In this document: piece after piece, positions 14,207 through 22,850 of the stretch
Layout: each line of letters starts with the position of its first letter
Numbering within the stretch: the stretch's first letter is position 1
Source of the DNA: UBA995 sp035477115
GTDB taxonomy: Bacteria > Bacillota > Sulfobacillia > UBA995
Direction: 5' to 3'
NCBI GenBank assembly: GCA_035477115.1
Contig: DATIKW010000042.1
Span: 1 to 64,000, forward strand
DNA length: 64,000 bases
Notes under the pieces: model-generated
The model's input: only the letters and a program-made list of their open reading frames with translations
Databases searched by the model: none
Told to the model about the DNA's origin: nothing
Program-made: the position numbers and the translations under genes

Positions 14207-15775
14207 TTGCCCACGCGCGACCGGCACCGCCCGTCCCATCGCCCGCCGGCCCGGACGCTCGTTCGCGGAGGCTGGGTGGCCAGTTCGCTGCGGGTCCGCC
14301 GTCCCGCCCGCCCCGACCGGAGGCCCGCCGCCCGGCCGAGTCCGCCGGGAAGCTCTCCGCCGAAAACGCCCGCGCCCGGAAAGGAAACTGGTGGCACCCG
14401 GCCCCATCCCCTCCTGTCCCCCGATCCCGAAGGCGGGACATCAGTCCTTTACGTGGCGCAACCCGGCGATACCGCCCAGGCAGTGGCGGAGCGGTTCGGG
14501 GTGCCTGGCGGCCGCCTGATGGCCGCCAATCCCGAGTTGGCCGACCCGGCTCTCCTGTTCCCCGGCCGGCTTCTGCGTATACCGCTACTGAATCCCACAC
14601 TGCCGCCGATCCGAAGGGTCAGTTTCGAATACGTGGTGCAGCCTGGAAACACCTTCGACGGGCTGGCCGCCCGGTTCGGGGTGAACCCTTCCGTCCTGCG
14701 CCGGGGCAACCCGCTGGCCGATCCCCAGTTGATCTTCCCCGGTCAAGTCCTGTACATCCCGACGGTGGCCGACCCGCCTGCCCCACCGGTCGCCGCCATC
14801 CTCCAGGTGGTCATGCCCGGAGACACGATGGCCGGGCTAGCCGCCCGTTACCGGGTCGCCCTTCGCGACCTGCAGGCAGCCAATCCGCAGGTCATCGTCC
14901 CCGAAGAGATTTTCGCCGGCGAATTCCTGGCCGTGCCGGTGGCCGGGGTACCGCCGGCCGCCGTCTTCCCCTTACGGCGGTTCATAGTGCAACCCGAGGA
15001 CACCCTGGAAGCGATCTCCCGCCGGTTCGACGTCCGCGCCCAGGCGCTGCTGGCGATCAATCCCCTGCCCGCCGCCATTCCCGGTCTGATCTTGGTGATA
15101 CCTGCTCCGGTACGTCGGCCGGCCCTTCCCATCGCCCCCCCCGGCTTCCCGGGTTGCCGTCCCGCTCCATTCGGCCAGTTCCTGCCGCTGGCCGACGATG
15201 ACACGGTGTTCGTCCGCTTCCCCGACGACTTCCATTTCCGGTTTTTCGGCAACATTCATCCGGCGGGAGTGTGGGTGAACTCCAACGGCAGCCTCACCTT
15301 CGACCGAGGAGATACGACTTTCTCGCCCACCCTCGATCAACTCGTGGAAGGACCGCCTCGCATAGCAGCCCTGTGGACGGATCTCCTGCCCCCGGGAGCT
15401 CCGCCCAGCGGCGGGGTATTCGCCGGCAGTTTCGTCGATCCGGTCCTGAACTGCACTCGTTTCGCAGTCACCTGGGATCGGGTGCCGCTTTTCTTCACCG
15501 AAGCGTACAATACGGTACAGGTGCTGTTGAACCCGGACGGTACCATCCAACTCTGTTTCTTCGGACTGGCGCCGGTCGGAGACTTTCGGGTGTTCGTCGG
15601 GGTGGCCCGGGGTGACGGCTCCGTCTTGGGCAATGCTTTCTTGTATGACGGCGGCGGCAACCCGCGCCGCCTGGGGAATCCCCGCCAGCCGACACCTCAG
15701 GGCGACTTGAGCGGCGAAATGCTGCTCTATCGATTCGAACCGGCCAGAGGCAACTACCTCATGATTACGGGTTGA
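14207..15775 (+). CDS. Four-LysM protein with a nidogen-like C-terminal domain
   Basis: A 522-residue protein. After a basic, Pro/Arg-rich N-terminus of about 75 residues come four LysM repeats (YVAQPGDTAQAVAERFGVPG; YVVQPGNTFDGLAARFGVNP; VVMPGDTMAGLAARYRVALR; FIVQPEDTLEAISRRFDVRA), which bind peptidoglycan or spore-cortex glycan. The last 190 residues resemble a NIDO-type domain (HPAGVWVNSNGSLTFDRGDT, PRIAALWTDLLPP, FAVTWDRVPLFF, NTVQVLLNPDGTIQL). No clear signal peptide is seen, as in many spore-coat LysM proteins. TTG 14207 is chosen because GAGGGG lies 8 bases upstream. It is a single gene, convergent with the glycyl-radical operon. Confidence 0.8.
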   Translation: MPTRDRHRPSHRPPARTLVRGGWVASSLRVRRPARPDRRPAARPSPPGSSPPKTPAPGKETGGTRPHPLLSPDPEGGTSVLYVAQPGDTAQAVAERFGVPGGRLMAANPELADPALLFPGRLLRIPLLNPTLPPIRRVSFEYVVQPGNTFDGLAARFGVNPSVLRRGNPLADPQLIFPGQVLYIPTVADPPAPPVAAILQVVMPGDTMAGLAARYRVALRDLQAANPQVIVPEEIFAGEFLAVPVAGVPPAAVFPLRRFIVQPEDTLEAISRRFDVRAQALLAINPLPAAIPGLILVIPAPVRRPALPIAPPGFPGCRPAPFGQFLPLADDDTVFVRFPDDFHFRFFGNIHPAGVWVNSNGSLTFDRGDTTFSPTLDQLVEGPPRIAALWTDLLPPGAPPSGGVFAGSFVDPVLNCTRFAVTWDRVPLFFTEAYNTVQVLLNPDGTIQLCFFGLAPVGDFRVFVGVARGDGSVLGNAFLYDGGGNPRRLGNPRQPTPQGDLSGEMLLYRFEPARGNYLMITG

Positions 15776-15815
15776 CCGCACCCGGCGGCTAGCAGCGGCA
15801 TCGGTGCCGGTCCTG

Positions 15816-15845
15816 GTAGGGGCGGGTTCGGAACCCGCCTCTAAC
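15816..15845. repeat. Dispersed palindrome, copy 1
   Basis: GTAGGGGCGGGTTC followed by GAACCCGCCTCTAAC. It lies in the 111-base gap between two convergent genes and could serve as a two-way terminator. Confidence 0.85.
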
Positions 15846-15886
15846 CCGAAAACACGGTCTACCCCTTTCCTGCCCGGTGGGTCCGA

Positions 15887-18244
15887 CTAAAATCCGGCGT
15901 GTTCGGTGCGGGCGATGATCTCGTCCTGGAGCGCCGGGTTGAGGTCGTGGAAGTAATCGCTGTAACCGGCGACCCGGACGATCAGATCGCGGTGGCTCTC
16001 CGGATGGAGTTGCGCTTCGCGGAGCGTCTCAGCGGTCACCACGTTGAATTGGAGATGATGGCCACCGAGCTTGAAGTATGCCCGCACCAGATGGGCGAGC
16101 CGATCGATGCCCTCCTGAGTTTCCAGGGTCGCGGGGCTGAACTTCAGGTTGAGGAGCGTCCCCCCGGTGCGCGCGTGGTCCATCTTCGCCGCCGACAGGA
16201 GGACGGCCGTGGGCCCCTTGCGGTCAGCCCCTTGGACGGGAGAGATGCCTTCCGATAGCGGTTGCCCCGCGTTCCGCCCATCGGCACTCGCCCCGGTCAC
16301 CGACCCGAAGTATACGTGACAAGTAGTAGGCAGCAAGTTGATCCGGTGGGCGCCGCCCCGGGGGTTAGGCCTCCCGTCTACCGCCCGGAAGAGGGTCTCG
16401 AAGACGCGGAGCATCGCCGTGTCGGCCCGGGGGTCATCGTTGCCATACTTGGGAGCATTGTCGCGCAAGATCACCTGGATCCGTTCATGGCCGCGGAAGT
16501 CGGCGTGTAGGGCCTCCTTCAGTTCGGTGGCTTTGCACAGCTCAGCATCGAACACTGCATGCTCGATCGCGGCCAGGCTGTCGGCGACGGTCCCGATGCC
16601 GACCCCCTGGATGTACGAGGAGTTGTATCGCGCCCCGCCGTCGTTGTAGTCCTTGGCCCGAATGAGGCAGTCGTCGATCAGCATGGACAGGAAAGGTGCG
16701 GGCATGTGCCCGGCGTACAGGCTATCGATCGCATTGTTCCCGCGGATCTTGACATCGACGAAGTGATTCAACTGGGCGGCGAAGGCGAGCAACACCTCAC
16801 CGACATCTGAGAATGACTCGATGGCGCCGGTCTGACGGCCAATCCTCCGGCCGGTTCGCGAGTCGACCCCATCGTTCAGGGCGAGTTCCAGGATCTTGGG
16901 GAGGTTGAGATACCCCGTGAGGATGTTGGCCTCCTTGCCGAAAGCCCCCGCCTCCACGCAACCGCTCGCTCCCCCTCCGCGCGCGTCCTCCACCTTCTTG
17001 CCCTGTCGTAGCAGTTCCTGGACGATGACATCGGCGTTGAACAGCGATGGTTGGCCCCAGCCCTGGCGCACGATCGTCAGGGCGCGCTTCAGGAAGCGGT
17101 CGGGATTCCTGGCACTGAGCTGAATGTTGGTGCTGGGCTGGACCAGCCGCAACTCCTCGATGACATCGAGCAGCAAGTAGGTCACGTCATTCACGCCATC
17201 GGCTCCGGTGGCGGTCAGCCCCCCAAGGCCGATGTTGGCGAAATCCGTGTAGGTGCTACTTTCCGCAGCAGTCACGCCGACCTTGGGCGGGGCCGGATGG
17301 TTCATGAACTTGATCCAGAAACACTGCAGCAGCTCCCTGGCATGCTCGGCGGTAAGCCGTCCTTCCGCCAGTCCCTTCTCGTAGAAGGGCCAGAGGTGCT
17401 GGTCGAGTCTTCCCGGACTGAACGCATCCCAGGTGTTGAGTTCGGTGATCACGCCGAGGTGCACGAACCAATAGGCCTGTAAGGCTTCGTGGAAGTCCCG
17501 GGGCGGGTGAGCCGGCACCCGCGAGCACACCTCGGCGATCTGCAGGAGTTCGCCCCGGCGGGTCGGGTTGGGTGCCGTGCGGGCCAGCTCTCGCGCAAGA
17601 TCCGCGTGGCGCTCGGCGAAACCGATGATGGCGTCGCAGCAGATGCTCATGGCCTGAAGCTGTTGTTCCTCGGCGTAGGCCTCGGGATTGCGGAAGTAGT
17701 CCAGCGCCTCCAGGCTCTCTTCTATCTGGCGCTTGACCCCGAGGAAACCGCGCCGGTAGATCTTGTCATCCGCCACGGTGTGGCCGGGAGCCCGTTGTTC
17801 CATGAACTCGGTGAAGACCCCCGCGGCATAGGCTTCCTTCCACGGGTCGGTCATGGCCGCGAAGATCAAGTCTCGCATGGAACGACCCTGCCAGAAGGGG
17901 ATTATCGTGTCCCGGTATGCCTGCCGCACCTGCTCGGGTACGGCGTAGGCGACGCGTTCCCGGCTGTGCAGCACGTCCAGGTCGGCCAGCGAATGACAGC
18001 ACAGTTCAGGGTACGTGGGGACGGCCTTGGGAGCGGGGCCGCGCTCGCCGACGATTAGTTCGCCGGGGCCGATGTAGACGGTCTTGTTTTCCAGCAAGTA
18101 CTTGAAAGCCAACGCACGGAACACGGGAACCGACACCGGACGCGCTTCGCCATAGAACCGGGTGATCAGTTCCGCCCGCTCCGCTGACACCTCGGGCCTG
18201 AGCTGAATGCACTGCTCGCGAAGCTCAGCCACACGGCGATTCAT
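15887..18244 (-). CDS. hypD: Glycyl radical enzyme, trans-4-hydroxy-L-proline dehydratase type
   Basis: A 785-residue PFL-like enzyme. The C-terminal glycyl radical loop is RVAGYSDYF (Gly760) and the thiyl Cys lies in SGCVEAG (Cys429, Glu431), the CxE pattern of dehydratases. Active-site residues of Clostridioides difficile HypD as I recall them (His160, Asp278, Ser334, Asp339, Phe340, Cys434, Glu436, Tyr450, Gly765) all match here at a constant offset of five: H155, D273, S329, D334, F335, C429, E431, Y445, G760. HypD converts hydroxyproline to pyrroline-5-carboxylate. The activase gene lies 15 bases upstream and an Xaa-Pro peptidase gene is next. No proC is seen in the window. Confidence 0.85.
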   Translation of the reverse strand: MNRRVAELREQCIQLRPEVSAERAELITRFYGEARPVSVPVFRALAFKYLLENKTVYIGPGELIVGERGPAPKAVPTYPELCCHSLADLDVLHSRERVAYAVPEQVRQAYRDTIIPFWQGRSMRDLIFAAMTDPWKEAYAAGVFTEFMEQRAPGHTVADDKIYRRGFLGVKRQIEESLEALDYFRNPEAYAEEQQLQAMSICCDAIIGFAERHADLARELARTAPNPTRRGELLQIAEVCSRVPAHPPRDFHEALQAYWFVHLGVITELNTWDAFSPGRLDQHLWPFYEKGLAEGRLTAEHARELLQCFWIKFMNHPAPPKVGVTAAESSTYTDFANIGLGGLTATGADGVNDVTYLLLDVIEELRLVQPSTNIQLSARNPDRFLKRALTIVRQGWGQPSLFNADVIVQELLRQGKKVEDARGGGASGCVEAGAFGKEANILTGYLNLPKILELALNDGVDSRTGRRIGRQTGAIESFSDVGEVLLAFAAQLNHFVDVKIRGNNAIDSLYAGHMPAPFLSMLIDDCLIRAKDYNDGGARYNSSYIQGVGIGTVADSLAAIEHAVFDAELCKATELKEALHADFRGHERIQVILRDNAPKYGNDDPRADTAMLRVFETLFRAVDGRPNPRGGAHRINLLPTTCHVYFGSVTGASADGRNAGQPLSEGISPVQGADRKGPTAVLLSAAKMDHARTGGTLLNLKFSPATLETQEGIDRLAHLVRAYFKLGGHHLQFNVVTAETLREAQLHPESHRDLIVRVAGYSDYFHDLNPALQDEIIARTEHAGF

Positions 18245-18259
18245 CGTGCACCGCTCCCC

Positions 18260-19165
18260 TCACCGTTCGATCCGAACGTCAAAACCGTGGCGCAGGAACT
18301 CCTGCTGCAGCCCGAGCATGAATTCGCCATCCGGCGGTGGCACGTCAGGCAACCAATACCGGCGGCCCAGCCGGCGATACTTGTCTTGCCCCAGACGGTG
18401 GTAAGGGAGCAGGTCGATCCGGTGCGGCCTCCTGTCTCCCAGCCCCAGCAAGAACGCAAGGATGCCGTCCATGTCCGCAGCGTTGGCCCCGGGGATCACG
18501 GGAATGCGCACGATGACGGGCCGGTGGTTTGCCACGAGGAGTTCGAGGTTGCGCAAGGGCACGCTGACCGGCACACCGGTGAGTTGCAGGTGGCGGCCGG
18601 GGTCAGTGGTCTTCAGGTCGTAGAGGAACAGGTCCGCCCGGACCGCGGCGGCCAGTACCACGGCCTCATCCCCGAAACCGCCGGTGTCGACCACCGTGTG
18701 AATGCCCCGATCCCGGCAACCATCGAGCAGCGCGTGCAGGAACTCCGCCTGGGCGAGCGGTTCTCCACCGCCGAACGTCGCCCCGCCCCCCGACTCGTCA
18801 AAGAATGGGATATCCCGTACGATCTCCGCCAACACTTCTTGGTCTTCAACCAGCCTTCCGACGGTCTCCCAACCGCCCCACCGGCACGTACGGACGCAGG
18901 TCAGGCAGGCACGACACCGGTCGCGGGAGGCATGCACGCCGCCCGCTTCCAGTACGATGGCTCCGGCCGGGCAGGCTCGGACGCATTCCCCGCACCCCGT
19001 ACACCGGCTCGGCCGATGCATGACCTCGAGGGCCATGTCTTGACTCTCGGGATTGTGACACCAAACGCATCGGGCTGGACAACCCTTGAAGAACACGGCG
19101 GTACGGATGCCGGGCCCGTCGTGAATGGAGAACCTTCGGATGTCAAAAACCAGCCCCCGGACCAT
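18260..19165 (-). CDS. Glycyl radical enzyme activase (radical SAM)
   Basis: A 301-residue activase. The N-terminal IRRFSIHDGPGIRTAVFFKG leads into the radical-SAM CxxxCxxC (GCPARCVWCHNPES). An inserted two-cluster ferredoxin domain follows (CTGCGECVRACPAGA and CRACLTCVRTC), as in activases of dehydratase-type glycyl radical enzymes, then the SAM-binding TFGGGEPLAQ. It abstracts hydrogen from Gly760 of the downstream HypD-like enzyme. ATG 19165 follows a 91-base gap after the peptidase gene; that gap holds the GTATACGTATAC palindrome, so this gene probably starts the transcript. Confidence 0.9.
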   Translation of the reverse strand: MVRGLVFDIRRFSIHDGPGIRTAVFFKGCPARCVWCHNPESQDMALEVMHRPSRCTGCGECVRACPAGAIVLEAGGVHASRDRCRACLTCVRTCRWGGWETVGRLVEDQEVLAEIVRDIPFFDESGGGATFGGGEPLAQAEFLHALLDGCRDRGIHTVVDTGGFGDEAVVLAAAVRADLFLYDLKTTDPGRHLQLTGVPVSVPLRNLELLVANHRPVIVRIPVIPGANAADMDGILAFLLGLGDRRPHRIDLLPYHRLGQDKYRRLGRRYWLPDVPPPDGEFMLGLQQEFLRHGFDVRIER

Positions 19166-19193
19166 CGCGCCCCCCCGCGGGACGAGCGTTGCT

Positions 19194-19205
19194 GTATACG
19201 TATAC
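19194..19205. promoter_or_regulatory. GntR-type operator 1, before the hypD activase-hypD operon
   Basis: GTATACGTATAC is a perfect 12-base palindrome 28 bases upstream of the activase ATG, followed by GCC on the plus strand. Close relatives occur at 37740 and 40431, both upstream of peptide-use genes beside a GntR/FCD regulator gene. It overlaps a plausible -10 (TATACA on the minus strand), which suits repression. Confidence 0.65.
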
Positions 19206-19256
19206 GCCGGCGGTTGAAGTTTCTCCTCCCGGCCACAATGGGATCGGGAGACCGAT

Positions 19257-20363
19257 TCAGCGTGCGAAGAAGGCGTCCCGCGGCAGGTGGCTGAGTCGCC
19301 GGCAGCCGGTCGGGGTGACGACCACGATTTCCTCCAGGCGCACTCCGAAGCGCCCGGGCAGGTAGATGCCGGGTTCTATGGAGAAGACCATGCCCGGCTC
19401 AAGTAGTTCGCGGTTGGTCCCCGTCACGTAAGGTCTTTCGTGCACCGACAAGCCGATGCCGTGGCCGGTACGATGGGTGAAATACTCGCCATAACCTGCC
19501 CGCTCGATGGCGGTTCGCGCCGCTTCATCGACGGCGGCGCAGGCCACGCCCGGTCTGACCGCGGCCATGGCGGCCTTGACCGCATCCTCAACCACCGCGT
19601 GTACCTGCTCGTACTCCATAGACGCATCGCCCAGGACCGCCATCCGGGTGATGTCGGAGCAGTATCCTTCAACCCGGCAGCCGATGTCTATGGTGACCGG
19701 GTTGCCGGGCTCGAGGCGCCGCGCCGCGGTGTGATGGTGCGGATAGGCGCTGTTGGGACCGGAGGCCACGATGGTGTGGCACACCTCTTCCGCGCCCCCC
19801 TCCCGGAAGACGGCGATGGCCGCATCGGCGATGTCGCGTTCGGTGACTCCCGGCCGGCAAACGCTGAACGCCGCCGCCATGGCCTGATCGGCCAGATCGG
19901 CGGCGGCCTGCAACCGGGCGAGTTCGGCGTCCGACTTGCGGGCGCGCAAGCCCCCCACCAGACTGGAGGCCGACTCGGGCCGCATGGCCGGCCACTTCTC
20001 GAGCAGCACCAGCAAAGCATCAGCGCGCATGCTGTCGCCGACGGCCAACCGGTTGCAGGTAGAAGGCACGCCTGCGGCTTCTGCCGCCCGATCGAGGGCG
20101 ACACCGGGCCCGTCTGCATCGGCATAGCTGAACATCGGCAAGCTCGTGTGGTCGGCGACCTGTCCGGCGTTGAGGCTCGGCATGACCATCGCCGCTCCCC
20201 GGCGGCCGGCCAGCAGATAGCAGGGGCGCTCGTCCGGGGTGGGCGAGAATCCTATCAGGTAACGAAAGTCATCGCCGGGGCCAATCGCCACCCCGTTGAC
20301 CCGGGACGTCCGGACGCGATCTAGCAACGCTTCTGTGGCCGGATGGGCTGTGCTGCCGGTCAA
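19257..20363 (-). CDS. Xaa-Pro peptidase (M24 family)
   Basis: A 368-residue creatinase/prolidase-like enzyme. The C-terminal pita-bread domain has the metal ligands in PVTIDIGCRVEGYCSDITRM (two Asp), HRTGHGIGLSVHERPYV (His), VFSIEPGIYLPG (Glu) and VRLEEIVVV (Glu). It cleaves the bond before proline, as aminopeptidase P or prolidase; the length cannot separate these. Proximity to a hydroxyproline dehydratase suggests it frees (hydroxy)proline from peptides. TTG 20363 is chosen because GAGAGGTG lies 7-8 bases upstream. It is divergent from larB. Confidence 0.9.
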   Translation of the reverse strand: MTGSTAHPATEALLDRVRTSRVNGVAIGPGDDFRYLIGFSPTPDERPCYLLAGRRGAAMVMPSLNAGQVADHTSLPMFSYADADGPGVALDRAAEAAGVPSTCNRLAVGDSMRADALLVLLEKWPAMRPESASSLVGGLRARKSDAELARLQAAADLADQAMAAAFSVCRPGVTERDIADAAIAVFREGGAEEVCHTIVASGPNSAYPHHHTAARRLEPGNPVTIDIGCRVEGYCSDITRMAVLGDASMEYEQVHAVVEDAVKAAMAAVRPGVACAAVDEAARTAIERAGYGEYFTHRTGHGIGLSVHERPYVTGTNRELLEPGMVFSIEPGIYLPGRFGVRLEEIVVVTPTGCRRLSHLPRDAFFAR

Positions 20364-20495
20364 TTCCCTTCACCTCTCCCCAATCTTCGGTGGTAGCGTC
20401 TTGAAGTGATCAAACGGTCATTCTGCTTTTCGGCCTTTGCCGGTTCAGCACCTTCCGGCATTGGCGCGGTCCCCGGCCAAAGCACCTTCCGGCAC

Positions 20496-20519
20496 CCCGG
20501 CCAGTAACCTCTGGCCGGG
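20496..20519. terminator. 9-bp hairpin in the peptidase-larB gap
   Basis: CCCGGCCAG (20496-20504), loop TAACCT, CTGGCCGGG (20511-20519). No T-run follows. It lies between two divergent genes, so it is more likely a regulatory or chance hairpin than a terminator. Two direct copies of AGCACCTTCCGGCA lie just upstream (about 20448 and 20481). Confidence 0.3.
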
Positions 20520-20533
20520 CGAGGGCTCCCCCG

Positions 20534-20542
20534 TGCTATACT
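20534..20542 (+). promoter_or_regulatory. Extended -10 promoter for larB
   Basis: TGCTATACT fits the extended -10 pattern TGnTATAAT with one change, 59 bases before the GTG start. No good -35 is visible, which an extended -10 can tolerate. Confidence 0.45.
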
Positions 20543-20600
20543 GGATGCAGGTCGGTAAGGGAGCAGCCGGTCCCCGATTCCCACCACGGAGGTGTCCCGG

Positions 20601-21380
20601 GTGTCGATGGACGACGTACTGCAGGCGCTGGTCAGGGGAGAGATCGACCTGGAGACCGCCAGGGCGAGACTTCAGGTGCTCAACATCAAGCGGGTCGGGG
20701 AGGTAGCCCGCCTCGACGTCAACCGCGCCCGGCGGACCGGTGCCCCGGAGGCTATCCTCGCTCAAGGCAAGCGCCCGGAGGATGTGCGCCGACTGGCGCT
20801 GGCCATGGCGGCGGAAAGCAGCTATGCCTACGTTACTCGTGCGGACGAGGGAACGGTAAGGGAGTTGACGCGAGACATCCCCGCGGACCTCGAGTTGTCC
20901 CGCAACGAACTCGCGCGTACCGTGCTCCTGAAACGCAAGGACTTCGCTTTCCCCCGCCGGGGGAAAATCGGCGTGTTGGCGGCGGGCACGGCGGACATCG
21001 GGGTAGCGGAAGAGGTGGTGGAGACCGCCCGAGTGATGGGCTGCGAGGTGCTGAAGGCATATGATGTGGGCGTGGCGGGGATCCACCGGCTGTACGAGCC
21101 GCTCGGGGAGATGGTCGGGCAGCGCGTGGCCGCCATCGTGGTCGTGGCGGGCATGGATGCCGTCCTCCCCATCGTCGTGTCCAGTCAGGTGGCCGTCCCG
21201 GTGATCGGCCTGCCCACTTCCGTCGGTTATGGTATGGGCAAGGAAGGCGTCGCCGGCCTCTTGACGATGTTGCAGACCTGCTCCCCGGGGTTGGCCGTGG
21301 TGAACATCGACAATGGCTTCGGCGCGGGCGTCTTCGCCTCGCTCATCGCCCGGCTGGCAGCGGGCGCGGCCGGCTCGTGA
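20601..21380 (+). CDS. larB: LarB, pyridinium-3,5-biscarboxylic acid mononucleotide synthase
   Basis: A 259-residue LarB/PurE-like protein: an N-terminal helical part (DDVLQALVRGEIDLETARAR), then the AIR-carboxylase-like domain with IGVLAAGTADIGVAEEVVET, YDVGVAGIHRL, AIVVVAGMDAVLPIVVSSQV and IGLPTSVGYG. LarB carboxylates and hydrolyses nicotinic acid adenine dinucleotide in the first step of nickel-pincer cofactor synthesis, used by lactate racemase LarA and relatives. No larC, larE or larA lies in the window. GTG 20601 is chosen because GGAGG lies 8 bases upstream. Confidence 0.9.
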   Translation: MSMDDVLQALVRGEIDLETARARLQVLNIKRVGEVARLDVNRARRTGAPEAILAQGKRPEDVRRLALAMAAESSYAYVTRADEGTVRELTRDIPADLELSRNELARTVLLKRKDFAFPRRGKIGVLAAGTADIGVAEEVVETARVMGCEVLKAYDVGVAGIHRLYEPLGEMVGQRVAAIVVVAGMDAVLPIVVSSQVAVPVIGLPTSVGYGMGKEGVAGLLTMLQTCSPGLAVVNIDNGFGAGVFASLIARLAAGAAGS

Positions 21381-21416
21381 GCAGAGCCGCGCTCTAGCAA
21401 GCGGGCGACCCGGCAA

Positions 21417-22073
21417 TCACTCGTTCAGGTCCTTGCGCTCGCCGGTGACCATGTAGATCAGGCATTCCCCGAGGTTGGTCACATGATCGGCCACTCGCTC
21501 GAGGTACTGGGCCACCATCAGCAGGCGGGTCGCCTGGGGGATGGTCCGCGGGTCCTCCATCATGAAGACCAGCAGTTCCCGGAAGACCTGGTTATACAGC
21601 GAGTCGACTTGCGAGTCGCGGTCGGCCAGGCTGTAGGCCAGATCGACGTCTTCCTGGACGTAGGCGGTCAGAGAGTCTCGGAGCATGCTCCGCGCCAGCT
21701 CGGCCATACGGGGGATGTCGATCAAGGGCTTGATGTAGGGCTGGCCGCTCAGGCGCAGGACTACCTGAGCGATGTCGGCGGCGTGGTCGGCGATGCGTTC
21801 GAGATCGGTGACGATCTTGAGAGCCGTGCCGATGAAACGCAGGTCGCGGGCTAGCGGCTGCTGGAGGGCGATCAGTCTCAGGCAACGGTCCTCGATTTCG
21901 AGTTGCAGGGCGTCGATGCGGTCATCCCCCTGGATGACCGAGCGGGCGAGTTCGTTGTCCTGGCGAACCAGGCTCTCGACCGCCCGGGCAATCGCCTCCT
22001 CGACCAGCGATCCCATCTTCAGCATGGCGTTCTCTAGCTCTTGCAGATCGGCCAGGAACGTGGACCGGGGCAC
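21417..22073 (-). CDS. phoU: Phosphate transport regulator PhoU
   Basis: A 218-residue, all-helical PhoU with two repeats; the metal-binding E/D-x-x-x-D signatures are seen in TDLERIADHAADIAQ and EYLERVADHVTNLGE. It restrains the PhoR kinase when the Pst transporter is saturated. GTG 22073 is preceded by GGAGGG at 7 bases, and the gene lies 12 bases after pstB, closing the leftward pst operon. Confidence 0.95.
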   Translation of the reverse strand: MPRSTFLADLQELENAMLKMGSLVEEAIARAVESLVRQDNELARSVIQGDDRIDALQLEIEDRCLRLIALQQPLARDLRFIGTALKIVTDLERIADHAADIAQVVLRLSGQPYIKPLIDIPRMAELARSMLRDSLTAYVQEDVDLAYSLADRDSQVDSLYNQVFRELLVFMMEDPRTIPQATRLLMVAQYLERVADHVTNLGECLIYMVTGERKDLNE

Positions 22074-22085
22074 GAGACAACCCTC

Positions 22086-22850
22086 CTATCCGAATCTGCC
22101 GGTAATATAGTCCTCGGTACGCCGGTCGGAAGCATGGGTGAACAGCCGGGAGGTCGAGTTGAATTCGATGAGTTCGCCGCTCAGGAAGAACGCGGTGTGG
22201 TCCGACACCCTGGCCGCTTGCTGGAGGTTATGGGTGACGATGATTACCGTGTAAGCCTGTTTGAGTTCCCGGATCAGTTCTTCAAGATGGGCGGCGGAGA
22301 TCGGGTCGAGCGATGACGCCGGCTCGTCCATCAGGAGCACTTCCGGCTCGACGGCCAGGAGGCGGGCGATGACCAGGCGCTGTTGCTGTCCGCCCGACAG
22401 GTCCAGGGCGGGCCGGTGCAGCCGGTGGCGTACCTCCTCCCAGAGGACGGCGGCTTTGAGACTGTTCTCGACGATGTGATCGAGGCGGCCGCGATCGCGT
22501 AGGCCGTGAATCCGGGGGCCGAACGCCACGTTGTCATAGACGGTCATGGGGAAGGGGTTGGGCCGCTGGAACACCATGCCCACCCGCTTGCGCAGCATCA
22601 CCGGGTCGACTTCCGCCGCATAGATGTCCTGGTCGTCCATCATCACCCGGCCGCGAGTGCGCGCTCCCGGGATCAACTCGTTCATGCGGTTGAGCGTGCG
22701 CAGGAAGGTGGACTTGCCGCACCCCGATGGTCCGATGAGGGCGGTCACCTTCTTGCCCGGGATATCGAAGGTGATCCCGGACAAAGCCGGCAGGTTGTTG
22801 TAGCTGACGCCCAGATCGGTGATGCTGAACTTGGTGCCGTCCTCGCTCAT
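22086..22850 (-). CDS. pstB: Phosphate ABC transporter ATPase PstB
   Basis: A 254-residue ABC ATPase: Walker A GPSGCGKST, the PstB-typical Q-loop MVFQRPNPFPMTVYDNVAFG, the signature LSGGQQQR and Walker B VLLMDEPASSLDP. ATG 22850 overlaps the stop of pstA (ATGA). The reading frame stays open for another 149 codons upstream, but that is the complement of pstA and is rejected. Confidence 0.95.
   Translation of the reverse strand: MSEDGTKFSITDLGVSYNNLPALSGITFDIPGKKVTALIGPSGCGKSTFLRTLNRMNELIPGARTRGRVMMDDQDIYAAEVDPVMLRKRVGMVFQRPNPFPMTVYDNVAFGPRIHGLRDRGRLDHIVENSLKAAVLWEEVRHRLHRPALDLSGGQQQRLVIARLLAVEPEVLLMDEPASSLDPISAAHLEELIRELKQAYTVIIVTHNLQQAARVSDHTAFFLSGELIEFNSTSRLFTHASDRRTEDYITGRFG

Noticed and set aside
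20448..20496. Two copies of AGCACCTTCCGGCA before larB
   Set aside because: Only two copies, no palindromy and no second locus; not enough to call an operator.
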